Assembly (NCBI RefSeq): GCF_030167915.1
Contig: NZ_JARGNB010000002.1
Span: 1,178,001 to 1,242,000, forward strand
Origin: Aquabacterium humicola
GTDB lineage: Bacteria > Pseudomonadota > Gammaproteobacteria > Burkholderiales > Burkholderiaceae_C
DNA: 64,000 nucleotides
Direction of reading: 5' to 3'
Every line of letters begins with the position of its first letter. Positions within the stretch are counted from its first letter, which is position 1. Below are positions 1 through 9,008 of the stretch, one piece after another. The notes below the pieces were generated by a model that was given only the letters and a program-made list of their open reading frames with translations, ran no database searches and was not told the origin of the DNA. A program made the translations under genes and the position numbers.

Positions 1-610
1 CCCGTTCCCGGGCACCGACTTCTCGTCCTTCCTGCTGCAGGCGCAGACCTCGAAGGCCAAGATCATCGGCCTGGCCAACGCCGGTGGCGACACGATCAAC
101 TCGATCAAGCAGGCGGCCGAGTTCGGCATCGGCAAGGGCGGGCAGAACCTCGCCGGCCTGCTGGTATTCCTGACCGACGTGAAGGCGCTGGGCCTGCAGA
201 CCGCGCAGGGCCTGATCTTCACCGAGACCTTCTACTGGGATCTGAACGACGCGACGCGCGCCTTCGCCAAGCGCTTCTCCGAGCAGGCGCCGCGCAACAA
301 CTACCCGACGATGATCCATGCCGGCGTCTACTCGTCGGTGCTGCACTACCTGAAGGCCATCGAGGCGATCAAGACCGACGACGGCGCGAAGGTGATCGAG
401 CAGATGAAGAAGATGCCGACCGACGACCCGCTGTTCGGCAAGGGCTCGATCCGCGCCGACGGCCGCAAGCTGCACCCGGCCTACCTGGTCGAGGTGAAGA
501 AGCCGTCCGAATCGAAGGGCCCGTGGGACCTGTACAAGGTGCGCTCGACGATTCCGGCCGACCAGGCATTCCGTCCGCTGGCCGAAGGCGGCTGTCCTCT
601 GGTGAAGTAA
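1..610 (+). CDS. Branched-chain amino-acid ABC transporter, periplasmic binding protein (C-terminal part)
   Basis: Reading frame is open from base 2, so the gene starts outside the window. The visible about 200 residues have the C-terminal lobe pattern of LivK-type (type I periplasmic-binding fold) proteins, including IIGLANAGGDTINSIKQA, a FTETFYWDLNDATRAFAKRF stretch and the late GKGSIRADGR segment. The protein would bind its ligand in the periplasm and deliver it to the LivH/LivM permeases encoded 22 bp downstream. Ligands of this family range from branched-chain amino acids to amides and aromatic acids, and the sequence here does not decide between them. The ATPase genes (livG/livF) are not in the window. 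Confidence 0.9.
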   Translation, partial: PFPGTDFSSFLLQAQTSKAKIIGLANAGGDTINSIKQAAEFGIGKGGQNLAGLLVFLTDVKALGLQTAQGLIFTETFYWDLNDATRAFAKRFSEQAPRNNYPTMIHAGVYSSVLHYLKAIEAIKTDDGAKVIEQMKKMPTDDPLFGKGSIRADGRKLHPAYLVEVKKPSESKGPWDLYKVRSTIPADQAFRPLAEGGCPLVK

Positions 611-632
611 GCGCGGCGCAGGTCGAAGGTTC

Positions 633-1517
633 ATGGAGATCTTTGGCATCCCCAGCCAGGCCCTGTTCGGCCAGTTGCTGATCGGGCTGATCAACGGCTC
701 GTTCTATGCGCTGCTGTCACTCGGCCTGGCGGTGATCTTCGGCCTGCTGAACATCATCAACTTCACCCACGGCGCGCAGTACATGATGGGCGCGTTCTGC
801 GCCTGGCTGCTGATGCAGAAGTTGGGGCTGGGCTACTGGTGGTCGCTGGCGATCGTGCCGGTGGTGGTGGGCGCCACGGGCGTCGTGATCGAGCGCTTCA
901 TGCTGAGCCGGCTGTACCAGCTCGACCACCTCTACGGCCTGCTGCTGACCTTCGGCCTCGCGCTGATCGTGCAGGGCCTGTTCCGCAACGAGTACGGCTC
1001 GTCGGGCCAGCCCTACCAGATCCCCGAGTCGCTGCAGGGCGGGCAGAACCTGGGCTTCATGTTCCTGCCGAACTACCGCGCCTGGGTGGTGGTGGCCTCG
1101 GGCGTGGTGTGCTTCGGAACCTGGTTCGTGATCGAGCGCACCAAGCTCGGTGCCTACCTGCGCGCGGCCACCGAGAACCCGAAGCTGGTGCAGGCCTTCG
1201 GCGTCGACGTGCCGCGCATGATCACGCTGACCTACGGCTTCGGGGTCGGGCTGGCGGCGCTGGCCGGCGTGATGGCCGCGCCGATCTACCAGGTCAGCCC
1301 GCAGATGGGGGCGGACCTGATCATCGTCGTATTCGCGGTCGTCGTGATCGGCGGCATGGGCTCGATCAGCGGCGCCATCGTCACCGGCTTCGGCCTCGGG
1401 CTGATCGAGGGACTGACGAAGGTGTTCTACCCGGAGGCGTCGAACACGGTGATCTTCATCATCATGGCCATCGTGCTGCTGCTGAAGCCGGCCGGCCTGT
1501 TCGGGACGCAGAAATGA
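633..1517 (+). CDS. livH: Branched-chain amino-acid ABC transporter permease LivH
   Basis: 294 residues, the usual LivH length, with about eight hydrophobic segments. The N-terminal pattern NGSFYALLSLGLAVIFGLLN followed by INFTHGA is the LivH signature, and GGMGSISGAIVTGFGLGLIE near the C-terminus is the conserved cytoplasmic loop region that meets the ATPase. It forms half of the inner-membrane channel with the LivM product downstream. It is 22 bp after the binding-protein gene and clearly in the same operon. Substrate cannot be told from sequence. Confidence 0.93.
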   Translation: MEIFGIPSQALFGQLLIGLINGSFYALLSLGLAVIFGLLNIINFTHGAQYMMGAFCAWLLMQKLGLGYWWSLAIVPVVVGATGVVIERFMLSRLYQLDHLYGLLLTFGLALIVQGLFRNEYGSSGQPYQIPESLQGGQNLGFMFLPNYRAWVVVASGVVCFGTWFVIERTKLGAYLRAATENPKLVQAFGVDVPRMITLTYGFGVGLAALAGVMAAPIYQVSPQMGADLIIVVFAVVVIGGMGSISGAIVTGFGLGLIEGLTKVFYPEASNTVIFIIMAIVLLLKPAGLFGTQK

Positions 1518-1593
1518 GGCCCCTCAGCTCGCTTCGCTCGTGGTCCCCCGAGGGGACGCGCGGCCTCCCTGGGGCGGCCCGGCGGAGGCCGCG
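1518..1593 (+). repeat. REP-like GC-rich palindromic element between livH and livM
   Basis: The livH-livM gap is packed with short inverted repeats: a CTCGCTTCGCTCG arm, a CCCC/GGGG hairpin around 1545-1555, and a perfect 7-bp stem GGCCTCC (1562-1568) with GGAGGCC (1584-1590) enclosing CGGCCCGGC. The element at 27955-28045 has the same order (CTTCG-loop hairpin, CCCC/GGGG hairpin, CGGCCCGGC-containing hairpin), so these look like two copies of one dispersed intergenic repeat family. It may act as an mRNA-stabilising or attenuating structure inside the operon (inference). Confidence 0.6.
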
Positions 1594-2574
1594 ATGAGCG
1601 CCGTGCTGCCGGGGTCGACCTCGGGAACCGCTGCTGCCGACGCCGCCAGCGGCCGCCGCGTGCACCTGATCGCCTTCGCCGTGATGGCGCTCGTGCTGCT
1701 CGCCGCACCGCTGGTGGTGTACCCGGTGTTCATGATGAAGCTGATGTGCTTCGCGCTGTTCGCCTGCGCATTCAACCTGCTGATCGGCTTCGGCGGCCTG
1801 CTGTCCTTCGGCCACGCGATGTTCCTCGGCAGCGCGGGCTATATCTCGGCGCATGCGGCCAAGGTCTGGGGCCTGACGCCGGAGCTCGCGATCCTCTGCG
1901 GCACCGGTACCGCGGTGCTGCTGGGCTTCGGCGCCGGGCTGCTGGCGATCCGTCGCCAGGGCATCTACTTCGCGATGATCACGCTGGCGCTGGCGCAGAT
2001 GGTGTTCTTTTTCTGCCTGCAGGCGAAGTTCACCGGCGGCGAGGACGGCATCCAGGCCGTGCCGCGCGGCCATCTCTTCGGGTTCATCGACCTGAAGAAC
2101 GTCTGGGCCATGTACGGGCTGGTGTACGTGATCTTCCTCGCGGGCTTCGGCCTGATCTGGCGCACGGTGCATTCGCCCTTCGGCCAGGTGCTGAAGGCGA
2201 TCCGCGAGAACGAGCAGCGCGCGCTGTCCCTCGGCTACGACACCGACCGCTACAAGCTGATCGCCTTCGTGCTGTCCGCCGGACTGGCCGGCCTCGCGGG
2301 GGCGACGAAGTCGCTGGTCTTCCAGCTGGCCTCGCTGACCGACGTGCACTGGTCGATGTCCGGCGAGGTGGTGCTGATGACGCTGGTGGGCGGCATGGGC
2401 ACGCTGTTCGGGCCGGTGGTCGGTGCCGCAGTGATCATCACGATGCAGAACTACCTGGCGCAGCTCGGTGCCTGGGTGACGGTGGTGCAGGGCGTGATCT
2501 TCGTGATCTGCGTGCTGGCCTTCCGCCGCGGCATCATCGGCGAACTGGGGCACTGGCTGAAGAAGCCGCTGTAG
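1594..2574 (+). CDS. livM: Branched-chain amino-acid ABC transporter permease LivM
   Basis: 326 residues from the ATG at 1594. Open frame exists back to 1540, but that part lies in a repeat element, so the internal ATG is preferred. Features are FNLLIGFGGLLSFGHAMFLG (LivM signature), IRRQGIYFAMITLALAQM, and the late GGMGTLFGPVVGAAVI loop typical of the family. About nine to ten membrane segments are present. It pairs with LivH to make the inner-membrane pore. The gene ends 18 bp before the convergent smpB stop. Confidence 0.92.
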   Translation: MSAVLPGSTSGTAAADAASGRRVHLIAFAVMALVLLAAPLVVYPVFMMKLMCFALFACAFNLLIGFGGLLSFGHAMFLGSAGYISAHAAKVWGLTPELAILCGTGTAVLLGFGAGLLAIRRQGIYFAMITLALAQMVFFFCLQAKFTGGEDGIQAVPRGHLFGFIDLKNVWAMYGLVYVIFLAGFGLIWRTVHSPFGQVLKAIRENEQRALSLGYDTDRYKLIAFVLSAGLAGLAGATKSLVFQLASLTDVHWSMSGEVVLMTLVGGMGTLFGPVVGAAVIITMQNYLAQLGAWVTVVQGVIFVICVLAFRRGIIGELGHWLKKPL

Positions 2575-2592
2575 CGTCGCGGCGGCGCCGCG

Positions 2593-3075
2593 CTAGTCCT
2601 TGGCGCCGGGCGACGACACCTTGTGCCGCATCAGCCGCCCCTTCTCACGCTCCCAGTCCTTCTTCTTCTCGGTGTCGCGCTTGTCGTGCTGGGCCTTGCC
2701 CTTCGCCAGCGCGATGTCGGCCTTCACCCGGCCACCCTTGTAGTGCAGGTTCACCGGCACCAGCGTGAAGCCCTTCTGCTCGACCTTGCCGACGAGGCGC
2801 TTGATCTCGGCCTTGTGCATCAGCAGCTTCTTGGTGCGGTCGGCCTCGGGGTTGACGTGCGTCGAGGCCGAGCGCAGCGCGTTGATGCGGCAGCCGATCA
2901 GGAACAGCTCGCCGTCGCGGACCAGCACATAGCCGTCGGTCAGCTGCACCTGGCCGGCGCGGATGGCCTTGATCTCCCAGCCGGCCAGCACGACACCGGC
3001 CTCGTAGAACTCCTCGAGGTGGTAGTCGTAGCGCGCGCGGCGGTTCTCGGCGATCGGGGCAGGGGCGTTGGCCAT
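2593..3075 (-). CDS. smpB: SsrA-binding protein SmpB
   Basis: 160 residues starting [18 protein letters not shown]. SmpB binds tmRNA (SsrA) and brings it to stalled ribosomes in trans-translation. Family hallmarks are present: the N-terminal [13 protein letters not shown] segment, [32 protein letters not shown], and the basic C-terminal tail [19 protein letters not shown] that inserts into the ribosomal channel. Length is normal. The frame stays open much further upstream, but the chosen ATG is the only start giving a family-like N-terminus. Divergent from ratA, a common arrangement. The ssrA gene itself is not in the window. Confidence 0.97.
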   Translation of the reverse strand: MANAPAPIAENRRARYDYHLEEFYEAGVVLAGWEIKAIRAGQVQLTDGYVLVRDGELFLIGCRINALRSASTHVNPEADRTKKLLMHKAEIKRLVGKVEQKGFTLVPVNLHYKGGRVKADIALAKGKAQHDKRDTEKKKDWEREKGRLMRHKVSSPGAKD

Positions 3076-3144
3076 GGGTGCAAATGAGATGGGGCCGCTC
3101 GGCCGTCCTCCAAGTGAGAGGGATGGCGACCGAGAGGCGGCCCC

Positions 3145-3150
3145 TAGAAT
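3145..3150 (+). promoter_or_regulatory. Probable -10 element of ratA
   Basis: TAGAAT within CCCCTAGAATCCGGCG lies 12 bp before the ratA ATG, giving a predicted leader of only a few bases. The same CTAGAAT pattern precedes parE, the sulfotransferase gene and the oligopeptide-binding-protein gene, so it looks like the local sigma-70 -10 flavour. Confidence 0.45.
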
Positions 3151-3162
3151 CCGGCGCATTGT

Positions 3163-3612
3163 ATGAAGCACGTCCGGAAGTCCGTCCTGCTCTGGTACTC
3201 GCCGCGGGAGATGTACGAGCTGGTGACCGACTGTCGGTCGTACCCGACGTTCCTGCCCTGGTGCGAACGCGCCGAGGTGATGGAGGAAGACGAGGGCGGC
3301 ATGACGGTGCGGCTGCACCTCGTCTACGCCGGCCTGCACCACGCCTTCACCACCCGCAACCAGCACGCGCCGGGCGAGTCGGTCTCGATGGACCTGATCG
3401 ACGGCCCGTTCTCGGTGCTCGACGGCACCTGGCTGTTCAAGCCCATCGGCCCCGGCAGCGGCGCGCCGGCCTGCCGCATCGAGTTCGACCTGCGCTACGC
3501 CTTCAACAGCAGCGCGCTCGAGGTCGTGCTGAGCCCCGTGTTCGACCGGGTGGCGAACACCTTCGTCGATTCGTTCGTGCAACGGGCAGAGCAGGTCTAT
3601 GGCGCCCGCTGA
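3163..3612 (+). CDS. ratA: RatA / COQ10-like START-domain protein
   Basis: 149 residues covering one SRPBCC (START-like) domain. The opening [18 protein letters not shown] and [13 protein letters not shown] segments match the RatA/COQ10 family. In Escherichia coli the RatA name comes from reported inhibition of 70S ribosome assembly, while the mitochondrial COQ10 homologue chaperones ubiquinone, so the true role in this organism is open. Divergent from smpB and overlapping the start of rnfH by 14 bp, which indicates co-translation. Almost no leader and no clear ribosome-binding site are seen. Confidence 0.88.
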   Translation: MKHVRKSVLLWYSPREMYELVTDCRSYPTFLPWCERAEVMEEDEGGMTVRLHLVYAGLHHAFTTRNQHAPGESVSMDLIDGPFSVLDGTWLFKPIGPGSGAPACRIEFDLRYAFNSSALEVVLSPVFDRVANTFVDSFVQRAEQVYGAR

Positions 3613-3931
3613 CGTGCCCGGCGACGCGGCGACCATCGGCGTCGAGCTGGTCTACGCGGCCGGGCCGCATGCCGTCGAGCTGCTCGCGCTGCGCCTGCCC
3701 GCCGGCGCGACGGTGGCCGACGCGCTGGCCCGCAGCGGATGGCGCGAACGTTTCGGCGCGGCGGTCTTCGACGCGCTGCTGCCGGGCCTCTGGGGACGCC
3801 GCTGCGAGCTGTCGGCACCGCTGCGCGAGCGCGACCGCATCGAGCTCTACCGCCCGCTGCAGGTGGATCCGAAGGAGGCGCGGCGGCAGCGCTACCGGCG
3901 CGACGGCATCAAGCGCGCACCGCGACGGTAG
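3599..3931 (+). CDS. rnfH: RnfH/RatB family ubiquitin-like protein
   Basis: 110 residues with a beta-grasp (ubiquitin-like) fold pattern: [31 protein letters not shown], and the conserved [21 protein letters not shown] ending. The family is called RnfH or RatB and nearly always sits next to ratA. The molecular function is not settled. Its ATG lies inside the end of ratA, so translation is probably coupled. The C-terminus is strongly basic. Confidence 0.9.
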   Translation: MAPADVPGDAATIGVELVYAAGPHAVELLALRLPAGATVADALARSGWRERFGAAVFDALLPGLWGRRCELSAPLRERDRIELYRPLQVDPKEARRQRYRRDGIKRAPRR

Positions 3932-3961
3932 GCACGGCCCCTGTTGCCGGTTTCGGGCGCC

Positions 3962-4465
3962 TCAGCGGCACTCCGACTGGATGATCTGCCGCGCGCGCTG
4001 CGCCTCTTCGGCGCGCGCCTTGTCGTCGAGCACCTCGCGCTCGCCCTTGTCGTTGACGCGGGCCATGCGCATGCCGCTGTCGATCGTCGCGAGCTGCTGC
4101 TTCGCGCGGGCGCAGTTCTCGGCCCGGGTCGCGGCGTTGCGGTCCTCGGCCGCCTTGGCCTTCGCCTGCTGCTCCTGCTCGGCGCGCACGCGGCGTGCTT
4201 CGATCTCGGGGTCGACGCGGGGTTTGGCGGCTGCCTGCGCGGGCGCGGATGGCTGTAGAGCGGTGGGCGCCGACGCGGCATTGGCCGGCGTGCGCTTGAC
4301 TTCCGTGGGGCGCTGCAGAACGTCCTTCTCGGGGATTTCGCGCGGGGGCGGCAGGTCGCTGGCGTGCACCTGGCCTTTGGCGTCCTTCCACTTCCACTGG
4401 GCCTGGACCGGCAGAACGGCCACCAGGCCGATCGCCGCGATCCAGAAAGCGCGGTCCCATCGCAT
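3962..4465 (-). CDS. DUF4124 domain secreted protein
   Basis: 167 residues. A signal peptide (about residues 1-22, ending VLPVQAQ) is followed by the DUF4124 motif WKWKDAKGQVHASDLPPP at about residues 23-40. The remainder is an alanine/glutamate-rich, probably coiled or disordered tail with RVRAEQEQQAKAKAAEDRN and two cysteines. Predicted periplasmic or envelope protein of unknown function; proteins of this type are common between rnfH and guaB in Burkholderiales. Convergent with rnfH and divergent from guaB. Confidence 0.85.
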   Translation of the reverse strand: MRWDRAFWIAAIGLVAVLPVQAQWKWKDAKGQVHASDLPPPREIPEKDVLQRPTEVKRTPANAASAPTALQPSAPAQAAAKPRVDPEIEARRVRAEQEQQAKAKAAEDRNAATRAENCARAKQQLATIDSGMRMARVNDKGEREVLDDKARAEEAQRARQIIQSECR

Positions 4466-4500
4466 CGTCTTGTCCCCAAACGAACGTCAGCGCGCCAGTG

Positions 4501-4571
4501 TAGCGGGGCCCCCTCCAGGCGGGGGATACAAGGCGTTCGGCAACCCGACGACCCGGGCCGCCCTGGGGGCA
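4501..4571 (-). repeat. Possible third, degenerate REP-like element upstream of guaB
   Basis: Between the DUF4124 gene and guaB the sequence holds a CCCCC/GGGGG hairpin (about 4509-4525) and GGGCCGCCC with AGGG/CCCT flanks (4555-4568). These recall the repeats at 1518 and 27955, but the order of blocks differs, so membership is uncertain. It directly precedes the guaB -10 box. Confidence 0.3.
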
Positions 4572-4575
4572 TCCC

Positions 4576-4581
4576 TATAAT
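4576..4581 (+). promoter_or_regulatory. Consensus -10 box of guaB
   Basis: Perfect TATAAT 27 bp before the guaB ATG. No good -35 hexamer is visible 16-18 bp upstream, where the sequence is the GC-rich hairpin region. The purine-rich CTGGAGC before the ATG would serve as ribosome-binding site. Confidence 0.55.
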
Positions 4582-4607
4582 CCGCTTTTGCGTCTGGAGC
4601 ATTCCCC

Positions 4608-6086
4608 ATGCGCCTTCTCGGCAAAGCGCTCACCTTCGACGATGTGTTGTTGGTGCCCGCCTTCTCGCAGGTCCTGCCGCGCGACACCAGCCTCGCGACG
4701 CGCTTCACGCGCCGGATCAACCTGAACCTGCCCCTGGTGTCCGCCGCGATGGACACCGTCACCGAAGCCCGCCTCGCGATCGCCATCGCGCAGGAAGGCG
4801 GCATCGGCATCGTGCACAAGAACCTGACGCCGAAGCAGCAGGCGGCCGAGGTGGCGCGTGTCAAGCGCTACGAGTCCGGCGTGCTGCGCGACCCGATCAC
4901 GATCTCGCCCGGCGTGCCGGTGCGCGACGTGATGACCCTGTCGAAGCAGCACGGCATCTCCGGCTTCCCGGTGATCGAGGACGGCCGCGTCGTCGGCATC
5001 GTCACCGGCCGCGACCTGCGCTTCGAGACCCGGCTGGACGTGCCGGTGCGCGAGATCATGACGCCGCGCGAGAAGCTCATCGTCGTCAACGAAGGCGCGA
5101 CCATCGAGGACGGCAAGGCGCTGATGCACAAGCACAAGCTCGAGCGCGTGCTGGTCGTCAACGATGCCTACGAGCTGCGCGGCCTGATGACGGTGAAGGA
5201 CATCACCAAGCAGACCAGCTTTCCCAGTGCCGCACGCGATGCGCACGGCAAGCTGCGCGTCGGCGCGGCGGTGGGCGTGGGCGACGGCACCGAAGAACGC
5301 GTCGAGCTGCTGGTCAAGGCCGGCGTCGACGCGCTGGTGGTCGACACCGCCCACGGCCACTCGGCCGGCGTGATCGACCGCGTGCGCTGGGTCAAGAAGA
5401 ACTTCCCGCAGGTCGAGGTCATCGGCGGCAACATCGCCACCGGCGAGGCCGCGCTGGCGCTGGTCGAAGCCGGTGCCGATGCGGTGAAGGTCGGCATCGG
5501 CCCCGGCTCGATCTGCACCACGCGCATCGTCACCGGCGTCGGCGTGCCGCAGATCATGGCCATCGACTCGGTGGCCAAGGCGCTGGCCGGCACGGGGGTG
5601 CCGCTGATCGCCGATGGCGGCATCCGCTTTTCCGGCGACCTGGCCAAGGCCATCGCCGCCGGCGCCGACACCGTGATGATGGGCGGCGCCTTCGCCGGCA
5701 CCGAAGAAGCCCCGGGCGAGGTGATCCTGTACCAGGGCCGCAGCTACAAGAGCTACCGCGGCATGGGTTCGATCGGCGCGATGCAGCAGGGCTCGGCCGA
5801 CCGCTACTTCCAGGACAGCTCGGCGGCGACGACCACGGCGAACGCCAGCGCCAAGCTGGTGCCCGAAGGCATCGAGGGCCAGGTGCCGTACAAGGGCTCG
5901 GTCGTCGGCATCATCTTCCAGTACGCCGGCGGCCTGCGCGCGTCGATGCACTACTGCGGCTGCTCCACCGTCGCCGAGATGCAGAGCAAGGCGCAGTTCG
6001 TCGAGATCACGTCGTCGGGCATCCGTGAGAGCCACGTGCACGACGTGCAGATCACCAAAGAGGCGCCCAACTACCGGATGGAGTAA
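4608..6086 (+). CDS. guaB: Inosine-5'-monophosphate dehydrogenase
   Basis: 492 residues. GuaB oxidises IMP to XMP with NAD+, the committed step of GMP synthesis in the cytoplasm. The TIM-barrel is interrupted by a pair of CBS domains at about residues 95-205. The active-site loop [15 protein letters not shown] carries the catalytic Cys303, and the [12 protein letters not shown] phosphate-binding region and the YFQDSSAA flap region follow. A normal full-length enzyme. It is followed by an MFS gene and guaA, so XMP to GMP conversion is encoded in the same run. Confidence 0.98.
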   Translation: MRLLGKALTFDDVLLVPAFSQVLPRDTSLATRFTRRINLNLPLVSAAMDTVTEARLAIAIAQEGGIGIVHKNLTPKQQAAEVARVKRYESGVLRDPITISPGVPVRDVMTLSKQHGISGFPVIEDGRVVGIVTGRDLRFETRLDVPVREIMTPREKLIVVNEGATIEDGKALMHKHKLERVLVVNDAYELRGLMTVKDITKQTSFPSAARDAHGKLRVGAAVGVGDGTEERVELLVKAGVDALVVDTAHGHSAGVIDRVRWVKKNFPQVEVIGGNIATGEAALALVEAGADAVKVGIGPGSICTTRIVTGVGVPQIMAIDSVAKALAGTGVPLIADGGIRFSGDLAKAIAAGADTVMMGGAFAGTEEAPGEVILYQGRSYKSYRGMGSIGAMQQGSADRYFQDSSAATTTANASAKLVPEGIEGQVPYKGSVVGIIFQYAGGLRASMHYCGCSTVAEMQSKAQFVEITSSGIRESHVHDVQITKEAPNYRME

Positions 6087-6148
6087 GCGCTTTGAGCGGA
6101 CGCCTTCCCGCCGAGACGAATGGCCGCCTCTCCGAAAGGAAGGCGGCC

Positions 6149-7360
6149 ATGTCGTTCATCCTCATCGCAGTGATGATCGACATGATCTCCATCGGCCTGA
6201 TCGTGCCGGTGCTGCCGCACATCGTCGGCACCTTCACCGATTCGCCGGCCGCGCAGGCCTGGTGGTTCGGCGCCGTGACCTTCTCGTTCTCGGTCGCCAA
6301 CTTCTTCGGCTCGCCGATCCTCGGCGCGCTGTCCGACCAGTACGGGCGGCGCCCGGTGCTGCTGATCGGCTTTTCGGGCCTGGCGCTGAGCTTCATCGTC
6401 ACCGGGCTGGCCACCCATCTGTGGATGCTGATCGTGGTGCGCCTGTTCTCCGGCGCGATGCAGTCGAACATCGCGATCGCCAATGCCTACGTCGCCGACA
6501 TCACGCCGCCGGAGCAGCGCGCGCAGCGCTTCGGCCAGCTCGGCGCGATGTTCGGCATCGGCTTCACGCTGGGCCCGGTGATGGGCGGCCTGCTCGGCTC
6601 GGCCGACGTGCGCCTGCCGTTCTTCGTCGCCGGCGGCATGGCGATCCTGAACTGGCTGTACGGCTGGTTCGTGCTGCCGGAATCGCTGACGCCGGAGCGC
6701 CGGCGACCCTTCGAATGGAAGCGCGCGAACCCCTTCGCGGCGCTGTCGGGCCTGGCGCGCCTGCGTGGCGTCGGCGCGCTGGTGGGCGTGGTCGCGCTGG
6801 TGTCGCTGGCGCAGTTCACGCTGCACACCAGCTGGGTGCTGTACACGAAGTTCAAGTTCGGCTGGGGTCCGAAGGAGGTCGGCTTCAGCCTGCTGTGCGT
6901 CGGCGTGATGTCGGCCTTCGCGCAGGGCGTGCTGCTGAAGCATTCGCTCAAGCTCTTCGAGCCACCGCGGCTGGCGCTGTTCTCGCTGTTCGCGGGCTTC
7001 CTGACCTACCTCGGCTTCGGCCTGTCGACCGAGGGCTGGATGCTGTACGCGGTGATCATCGTCGGCAACCTGCTGAGCGCCGGCGGGACCGCGGCCGTGC
7101 AGAGCATCATCTCCAACGCCGCCGACGCCCGCGTTCAGGGCGAGACGATGGGCTCGCTGGCGTCGCTGAACAGCCTGATGGCGGTCAGCGCACCGCTGAT
7201 CGCGACGCCGCTGCTGGGCATCGTGTCGCACCGGCCGAAGGGCGACTGGCTGATCGGCCTGCCGTTCTATTTCAGCGCGACCCTGATGCTCGCCGCGCTG
7301 CTGCTCGCCCACTGGAAATTCCGTCAAGCCGCGCCCGCCGTGGCCACCGCCCGACCATGA
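6149..7360 (+). CDS. MFS transporter, TetA/TCR-like
   Basis: 403 residues with twelve predicted membrane segments. Typical signatures are [13 protein letters not shown] at the N-terminus, [17 protein letters not shown] (motif A between helices 2 and 3), and [17 protein letters not shown] (motif as in Tet/MdtG-like exporters). Likely a proton-coupled drug or metabolite exporter. The ATG at 6149 is chosen because AAGGA lies 8 bp before it; an in-frame TTG at 6092 has no such site. Its stop overlaps the guaA ATG (ATGA), so it sits inside the guaB-guaA transcription unit, which may hint at purine-related export (inference). Confidence 0.88.
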   Translation: MSFILIAVMIDMISIGLIVPVLPHIVGTFTDSPAAQAWWFGAVTFSFSVANFFGSPILGALSDQYGRRPVLLIGFSGLALSFIVTGLATHLWMLIVVRLFSGAMQSNIAIANAYVADITPPEQRAQRFGQLGAMFGIGFTLGPVMGGLLGSADVRLPFFVAGGMAILNWLYGWFVLPESLTPERRRPFEWKRANPFAALSGLARLRGVGALVGVVALVSLAQFTLHTSWVLYTKFKFGWGPKEVGFSLLCVGVMSAFAQGVLLKHSLKLFEPPRLALFSLFAGFLTYLGFGLSTEGWMLYAVIIVGNLLSAGGTAAVQSIISNAADARVQGETMGSLASLNSLMAVSAPLIATPLLGIVSHRPKGDWLIGLPFYFSATLMLAALLLAHWKFRQAAPAVATARP

Positions 7361-8967
7361 ACCACGACAAGATCCTGATCCTCGACTTCGGCTCGCAGGT
7401 CACGCAGCTGATCGCGCGCCGCGTGCGCGAGGCCCACGTCTACTGCGAGATCCATCCGAATGACGTCTCGGACGAGTTCATCCGCCATTTCAACCCGAAG
7501 GGCGTGATCCTCTCGGGCAGCCATGCCAGCACCTACGAGGAGCACGACCTGCGGGCCCCTGCCGCGGTCTGGCAGCTCGGCGTGCCGGTGCTCGGCATCT
7601 GCTACGGCATGTTCACGATGACTGTGCAGCTCGGCGGCGAGGTCGAGGCCTCGGCCCACCGCGAGTTCGGTTATGCCGAAGTGCGCGCGCACGGCCACAC
7701 GAAGCTTCTCGACGGCATCGAGGACCATCGCACGCCGGAAGGCCACGGCATGCTGAAGGTGTGGATGAGCCACGGCGACAAGGTCACCGCGATGCCGCCC
7801 GGCTTCAAGCTGATGGCCTCGACGCCGAGCTGCCCGATCGCCGGCATGGCCGATGAAGCGCGGGGTTATTACGCGGTGCAGTTCCATCCCGAGGTCACGC
7901 ACACGCTGCAGGGCCGCGCGCTGCTCGAACGCTTCGTGCTGCAGATCTGCGCCGCGCGGCCCGACTGGGTGATGCGCGACCACATCGAGGAAGCCGTGGC
8001 CGCGATCCGCGCGCAGGTCGGCGAAGAGGAGGTGATCCTCGGCCTGTCCGGCGGCGTCGATTCCAGCGTCGCCGCGGCGCTGATCCACCGCGCGATCGGC
8101 GACCAGCTGACCTGCGTCTTCGTCGACCACGGCCTGCTGCGCCTGAACGAAGGGCAGGCGGTGATGGAGATGTTCGCCGGCCGGCTGCATGCGAAGGTGG
8201 TGCATGTCGATGCCAGCGCGCAGTTCCTCGGCAAGCTCGCCGGCGTGAGCGACCCCGAGGCCAAGCGCAAGATCATCGGCCGCGAGTTCGTCGAGGTGTT
8301 CCAGGCCGAGGCCGCGAAGCTCAAGGCCGCCGCAGGCGCAGCGTCCGGCGGCGTGAAGTGGCTCGCGCAGGGCACGATCTACCCGGACGTCATCGAGTCC
8401 GGCGGCGCCAAGACCAAGAAGGCGATCACGATCAAGAGCCACCACAACGTCGGCGGGCTGCCCGAGACGCTGGGGCTGAAGCTGCTGGAGCCGCTGCGCG
8501 ACCTGTTCAAGGACGAGGTGCGCGAGCTCGGCGTGGCGCTGGGCCTGCCGCACGACATGGTCTACCGCCATCCCTTCCCCGGACCGGGCCTGGGCGTGCG
8601 CATCCTCGGCGAAGTCAAGCGCGAGTACGCCGACCTGCTGCGCCGCGCCGACGCGATCTTCATCGAGGAACTGCGCGCGGCAATCGATCCCCCGAGCGGC
8701 AAGAGCTGGTACGAGCTGACCAGCCAGGCCTTCACGGTGTTCCTGCCGGTCAAGAGCGTCGGCGTGATGGGCGACGGCCGCACCTACGACTACGTGGTCG
8801 CGCTGCGCGCGGTGCAGACCTCGGACTTCATGACCGCCGACTGGGCCGAGCTGCCGTACAGCCTGTTGAAGAAGGTCTCGGGCCGCATCATCAACGAAGT
8901 GCGCGGCATCAACCGCGTCACCTACGACGTGTCGAGCAAACCGCCGGCGACGATCGAGTGGGAGTAG
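7357..8967 (+). CDS. guaA: GMP synthase (glutamine-hydrolysing)
   Basis: 536 residues. Converts XMP to GMP using ATP and glutamine. The class I amidotransferase domain (about 1-205) has the nucleophile Cys82 in GICYGM and the FHPEVTHT His/Glu pair. The ATP-pyrophosphatase domain has the P-loop LSGGVDSS. The C-terminal dimerisation domain carries [12 protein letters not shown] and ends in KPPATIEWE. The ATG overlaps the TGA of the MFS gene, so translation is coupled. Confidence 0.98.
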   Translation: MNHDKILILDFGSQVTQLIARRVREAHVYCEIHPNDVSDEFIRHFNPKGVILSGSHASTYEEHDLRAPAAVWQLGVPVLGICYGMFTMTVQLGGEVEASAHREFGYAEVRAHGHTKLLDGIEDHRTPEGHGMLKVWMSHGDKVTAMPPGFKLMASTPSCPIAGMADEARGYYAVQFHPEVTHTLQGRALLERFVLQICAARPDWVMRDHIEEAVAAIRAQVGEEEVILGLSGGVDSSVAAALIHRAIGDQLTCVFVDHGLLRLNEGQAVMEMFAGRLHAKVVHVDASAQFLGKLAGVSDPEAKRKIIGREFVEVFQAEAAKLKAAAGAASGGVKWLAQGTIYPDVIESGGAKTKKAITIKSHHNVGGLPETLGLKLLEPLRDLFKDEVRELGVALGLPHDMVYRHPFPGPGLGVRILGEVKREYADLLRRADAIFIEELRAAIDPPSGKSWYELTSQAFTVFLPVKSVGVMGDGRTYDYVVALRAVQTSDFMTADWAELPYSLLKKVSGRIINEVRGINRVTYDVSSKPPATIEWE

Positions 8968-9008
8968 GGCCGGCTTCTCGCTGCGCCGCCTCGACCTGAC
9001 GCTGCGCA

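Noticed and set aside
2593-3636. A 347-residue version of SmpB
   Set aside because: The extra N-terminal part overlaps ratA antisense and is not SmpB-like; the ATG at 3075 gives the normal 160-residue protein.
4501-4571. The guaB-upstream GC hairpins as a firm REP family member
   Set aside because: The CCCCC/GGGGG and GGGCCGCCC blocks recall the other two elements but in a different order, so it is listed only as a low-confidence feature.
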